Source: a virus. Taken from it: a stretch of 20,222 nucleotides of DNA. Position numbers and translations under genes: made by a program. Under the pieces are notes generated by a model. That model did not search any database and was not told the origin of the DNA. It was given only the letters and a program-made list of their open reading frames with translations. Shown one piece after another: positions 16,885-20,222 of this stretch (its first letter is position 1; every line of letters begins with the position of its first letter). Location of the stretch: positions 1-20,222 of IMG/VR virus record IMGVR_UViG_3300042879_000642, one strand, 5' to 3'.

Positions 16885-18852
16885 ATGATGGGACCGATTA
16901 GCACCCTTGGCCGTGCCGCCGAAGCGTCAGTTCAACAAAAACAATCTAGCGGTATGCCGCCGGATCAGGCCGTTGCCTATACAGAGCAGCTTTTACTCGA
17001 CGGTATCTCTCCTGACCTTGAGACCATGATGGCTCAGGCTTCACAGTTGCGGCAGATGCAGCGCAAACCTCCCCAGATGACGATCCGGGATCAATTGAAC
17101 CAAGCCTACCAAGGCATCGCGAACCTCCCGACTCCGGGATTCCAACCCGGCTTTGCTGGTGGTGGGATCGTTGCGTTTGCTTCGGGTGACCTCGTTGATG
17201 ACATGATGCCGCGCCTGACTCCGGAACAAATCCGTATGCAGATGATGCGGCAAAAAGCAGCCGAAGGAAGAATGGGGCTGGGTAGTTACGGTATCGGCCT
17301 TGAGAATTATCCGGAATTGATTGAAGACGTTCCGGAAGGAAAGCGTGTCGTCACAAATATTGTTGATGACAAAGGCAATCTTTGGCACAAGCTGGAAGAC
17401 GGTACGTTTAGGCAAGCCTCTGGAAAACGCCTTGAAGGAGCCAAAATAGAAGGGGGCCGATTGGTATACCCTGACCGCCCGAGCATAGTGCAACGTGAAG
17501 CCACCGCATATCGTGCAGGACAGTCGAGCGGTATTAGAGGGCTACCCGGACCCGATGTCACTGTGGATAGAACTTCAGGACGAGATGTTGTTACGGATAG
17601 AAGGCCTACGACGGCTACACCTGATGTAAAAAAGCCGGGAAGAATTAGTCGTGGCCTCGCTGCATTAGGTCCGGTTGCCGTTGCTGGCGGCGTTGGTGCG
17701 ATGATCTCTGACGTAGGCGAGCGGGCTGAAGCACAGCGTGGTGAAGGTGCTGACACGGGTCCGGTTATTTCGGCTGGTCCGATGGGCATTGCGTACTCCG
17801 CGAAGTCGGCACCGAAGCCGAGCGATATTGGCGATATGTTTAGCTCGTTGTTCTCTGGAGCCACTCTTGGCATCTTTGGAGATCGCGAAGCTGAACGTGC
17901 TGCAGAGAGGAAGGCCGAAGCCAAACCAGAAGCTAAGCCTGCAACTAAACCGAAACCTTCTGGTGGCGGCGCTGCTGTTCCGGCTAAGGCCCGTCAGGGC
18001 ATGTTTGATATTCCGATTGCAATTGAGACGGCTCGCGCCACACTTGAGAACGCGGTTACGGAAGACAGCGAGTACCAGAAGCTCCTTAAACGCGCTAAAG
18101 CAGAGGGCACTGGCCCATTCAGCAAAATGTTTACTGAAGGCGACCGCATCAAGACCGAGCGCATGGAGGCTCTCAAGAAGAGCAAGGAAGGTAACTTTGG
18201 TCGTACCTTAGTGGCTGCTGGTTTGGCGATGGCTGAGCAAGCGGCTAAGGGCGGACAGCCGGGTAACGAGGTGCAGAAATTCCTCACTGCAGCCGTTGCA
18301 GGACTTGGTGGCTACATGAAGGCCCAAGAGTTCCTTGGTCAAGAGCGAGAAAAGGCTCAGAAGGAACTTGATAAGTTCACGTTGGATATGGAGCAACTGC
18401 GTGAAGCTTCGCAGGGCGAACTCCGTGGCTCTGCATTGAAGCGGTTTGAGAACGCTCAGGCCCGTGCTGAGAAGGCTCGTGACAATGCCCGTGGCTTGAT
18501 GATTGTTCAGGCTCAGCTTGAAACGAGTATGGGTCTGGCACAGGCAAAGGCTGCAAGTTCGCTGCAGAATGCTCAGATACGAGCGCAAGGTCAGTTGGCC
18601 GCTCAGGCTCGAAAAGAAATCAGTGAATCCCCGGCTTATATGGCTGCTCAATTGAAGTACACGCAGGCCAAGAGTCCGAAAGAGCAGCAAGATGCGCTCC
18701 GAGAAATGGATACACTGATCCAACGGCAGATGCAGATGAATATGCAAATTCCGTCCTACATGGCTGGAATTCAGTACAATCCGGCGAGCGGTGACCTCGA
18801 CTTCTCAGCAGTTGACGCCATCGTGGAATCGGCACTTGGCACTGGGAAGTAA
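16885..18852 (+). CDS. Large internal/ejection-type coiled-coil protein
   Basis: From ATG 16885 the protein has 655 residues. The N-terminal 90 residues are helical (ISTLGRAAEASVQQ..., YTEQLLLDGISPDLETMMAQASQLRQMQ). GFAGGGIVAFASGD near residue 95 is a Gly-rich motif also seen in related aquatic-phage proteins. Polar linker sequence and a Pro/Thr-rich part follow to about residue 250. ISRGLAALGPVAVAGGVGAMISD is a hydrophobic Gly/Ala stretch near 252-275. A Lys/Ala/Pro linker (AERKAEAKPEAKPATKPKP) lies near 340-358. The rest is mostly charged helix and probable coiled coil, including EREKAQKELDKFTLDMEQLREA and FENAQARAEKARDNARGL. An ejection protein or scaffolding-like internal protein is the best guess. 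The start is set by GGAGG, not by the TTG at 16879. Confidence 0.6.
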   Translation: MMGPISTLGRAAEASVQQKQSSGMPPDQAVAYTEQLLLDGISPDLETMMAQASQLRQMQRKPPQMTIRDQLNQAYQGIANLPTPGFQPGFAGGGIVAFASGDLVDDMMPRLTPEQIRMQMMRQKAAEGRMGLGSYGIGLENYPELIEDVPEGKRVVTNIVDDKGNLWHKLEDGTFRQASGKRLEGAKIEGGRLVYPDRPSIVQREATAYRAGQSSGIRGLPGPDVTVDRTSGRDVVTDRRPTTATPDVKKPGRISRGLAALGPVAVAGGVGAMISDVGERAEAQRGEGADTGPVISAGPMGIAYSAKSAPKPSDIGDMFSSLFSGATLGIFGDREAERAAERKAEAKPEAKPATKPKPSGGGAAVPAKARQGMFDIPIAIETARATLENAVTEDSEYQKLLKRAKAEGTGPFSKMFTEGDRIKTERMEALKKSKEGNFGRTLVAAGLAMAEQAAKGGQPGNEVQKFLTAAVAGLGGYMKAQEFLGQEREKAQKELDKFTLDMEQLREASQGELRGSALKRFENAQARAEKARDNARGLMIVQAQLETSMGLAQAKAASSLQNAQIRAQGQLAAQARKEISESPAYMAAQLKYTQAKSPKEQQDALREMDTLIQRQMQMNMQIPSYMAGIQYNPASGDLDFSAVDAIVESALGTGK

Positions 18853-18854
18853 CT

Positions 18855-20222
18855 ATGGCAGATCTCCCGCGTGGGCTTCGGAATAACAATCCGGGCAACA
18901 TCGTTCTTTCTGACATCCCTTGGCTCGGAAAGATAGCGGGAGAAGACGAGCGGTTTGAGACGTTCCAAACCCCGGAGCATGGTCTCCGGGCGTTGTCTTT
19001 AAATCTCCTTAACTACGCTCGTAAGTACGGTCTGCAGACTGTCGAGGACATCATCCCTCGGTGGGCACCGGCTACTGAAAACAACACGGTTGCGTACATC
19101 AACTCGGTCTCTAAAAAGCTGGGTATCGACCCGACACAGCCTTTAGATCTTGAAGACCCAAACATGTTGGCGAAGCTTAGCTCTGCCATCGTCGCCCATG
19201 AGAACGGCAAAGACCCCTACGCGCCAGATCAATACCTGATGGCAGCGCAGTCCGCGAGCGGGCAGAAAGAACTCGCCCCGGGCGTGACGGAGAACCCGAA
19301 ACAGCCCATAGCTGCACCTGAAGTGGTACCGCTGGAGGAAGCTCCTCGCATCGCCAAACTCACGGGCATGACGACGGAACAGATTGCTGCTCTGCCGCTC
19401 AACACTCGTTTTGAAGAGCCTGCTCAAGAAGCGCCCCAGCCTGACAATCAATCGCGCTTGGTACGGTACGCCCAGTACCTGATGGAAAACCAAGACAAAA
19501 TTGAAACACCAGAATTCAAAGCGGTCGCTCAGGCTTATCGTGCGTTGCGTGGTGAACAAACTCCGGCCCCAGCACCTGAAGAAGGCGCGGCTGAAACACC
19601 TAAAGAACGTGCTGGGTTTTTCTCCTCGGCTAAAGAAGCCGCAGGCACAATTCTCGGACTCCCGGCGGCAGCACGGTTTGGTGTGGCTAAAGGTGAAGCG
19701 GGTCCTGCTGCACGTGAGGATCTACTCAAAACAGCCGAGTCTGAATACGAAACCATCCCTTTATCAGAAGTTCGCACTGCCGGTGATTTTGTAGATTGGT
19801 TGCGGAGTACAGGAGGTGGCCTAGCTGGTTATCTCGCTGCTCCGGGTGCGGCTGCAGGTCTCGCCAAAATTTTGACGAAGGCTCCGGGTACAGCGGGTTT
19901 GGTCGGTTACGGTGTCCTTGGCGCTCAAAACGCAATCGGTAATCTGACTCGTCAGGCACAGACCCAGCAAGAACAAATTGATGCGGGTGAAGATCCTCAA
20001 GCGACTGATCTGCCAAAAGCCTTGGTGGCTGCATACGGTCAGACCAAACTGGATCAGATCGGGTTTCAATTTTTTAAACCACTGTTCAGCAAGTTCCCAC
20101 TGCTCAACAATTTGGTTGGTGAAGGCGCGGAGAAAACCGCCAAAGAAGCCGAAGACATTCTGGTCGATGCGTTTAACAACAAAGCCCTTTCCACTGGTAG
20201 AGGAGTTGTAACTGGTATCGGC
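18855..20222 (+). CDS. Internal virion protein with N-terminal peptidoglycan-acting-type domain (partial)
   Basis: The frame is open for 456 codons from ATG 18855 to the window end, with no stop, so the C-terminus is missing. The product starts MADLPRGLRNNNPGNIVLSD, then FETFQTPEHGLRALSLNLLNYARKYGLQTVEDIIPRWAPATENNTVAYINSVSKKLG (quoted here only by its key parts RNNNPGNI, FETFQTPEHG and RWAPATENNT). This block of about 120 residues matches a phage virion domain, RNNNPGNI...RWAPPxENxT, usually thought to be lysozyme-like. An acidic, Pro-rich linker follows (about 135-260), then hydrophobic Gly/Ala segments (GGGLAGYLAAPGAAAGLAKIL) from about 310. It could open the cell wall during entry and then insert in the membrane, as large internal proteins of podoviruses do. 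Catalysis is inferred. Confidence 0.65.
   Translation, partial: MADLPRGLRNNNPGNIVLSDIPWLGKIAGEDERFETFQTPEHGLRALSLNLLNYARKYGLQTVEDIIPRWAPATENNTVAYINSVSKKLGIDPTQPLDLEDPNMLAKLSSAIVAHENGKDPYAPDQYLMAAQSASGQKELAPGVTENPKQPIAAPEVVPLEEAPRIAKLTGMTTEQIAALPLNTRFEEPAQEAPQPDNQSRLVRYAQYLMENQDKIETPEFKAVAQAYRALRGEQTPAPAPEEGAAETPKERAGFFSSAKEAAGTILGLPAAARFGVAKGEAGPAAREDLLKTAESEYETIPLSEVRTAGDFVDWLRSTGGGLAGYLAAPGAAAGLAKILTKAPGTAGLVGYGVLGAQNAIGNLTRQAQTQQEQIDAGEDPQATDLPKALVAAYGQTKLDQIGFQFFKPLFSKFPLLNNLVGEGAEKTAKEAEDILVDAFNNKALSTGRGVVTGIG

Noticed and set aside
18208-18747. Minus-strand 179-residue frame opposite the large coiled-coil protein
   Set aside because: Its Leu-rich product is the expected mirror of Gln/Lys/Glu-rich helical codons on the + strand. 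It has no start signal.

Overview
The window is a slice of a tailed double-stranded DNA phage (Caudoviricetes). It looks like the tail, fibre, lysis and internal-protein (ejection) half of a podovirus-type genome. All genes lie on the + strand and are packed almost end to end, mostly through TAATG, ATGA, GTGA or few-base junctions. No intergenic stretch exceeds about 35 bases. I see no tRNA, CRISPR array, integrase, insertion sequence or convincing promoter or terminator. Several proteins resemble families I know mainly from uncultured marine and freshwater phages and cyanophages, so an aquatic Gram-negative host is likely; this is inference. I see no sheath, baseplate or classical tape-measure gene. 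Two adaptor-like proteins, a nozzle-like protein and large internal proteins fit a short-tailed virion.

Layout. (1) Bases 1-2889, head-tail connector block: the last 20 codons of an upstream gene, an adaptor-like protein, a zinc-ribbon protein, two small basic proteins, a second adaptor-like protein, a small helical protein and a small beta-rich virion-type protein. (2) Bases 2902-8939, fibre and adhesin block: two fibres ending in paralogous S74 self-cleaving intramolecular chaperone domains (863 and 375 residues), a protein built from eleven exact-length 22-residue repeats, a glycine-rich adhesin-like protein and a small protein of a type common in cyanophages. (3) Bases 8939-9535: an AT-rich gene with sulfotransferase motifs, probably recently acquired cargo. 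(4) Bases 9538-10508, lysis pair: a holin and a GH24 lysozyme with the E-8-C-5-T variant of the catalytic motif. (5) Bases 10508-13428: a long beta-rich nozzle-like protein and a jelly-roll protein. (6) Bases 13463 to the end: four large Ala/Gln/Gly-rich internal or ejection-type proteins. The last is cut by the window edge and starts with a probable peptidoglycan-acting domain.

How they work together (inference). The connector and nozzle close the portal and carry the fibres. The fibres, repeat protein and glycine-rich protein form an interchangeable host-recognition cassette. The internal proteins are ejected to breach the wall and membrane and guide DNA entry. Holin and lysozyme release the progeny. 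I do not see a wholly unknown multi-gene system. The most unusual items are the sulfotransferase-like gene in the fibre region, the 22-residue repeat protein and the doubled S74 chaperone domain.
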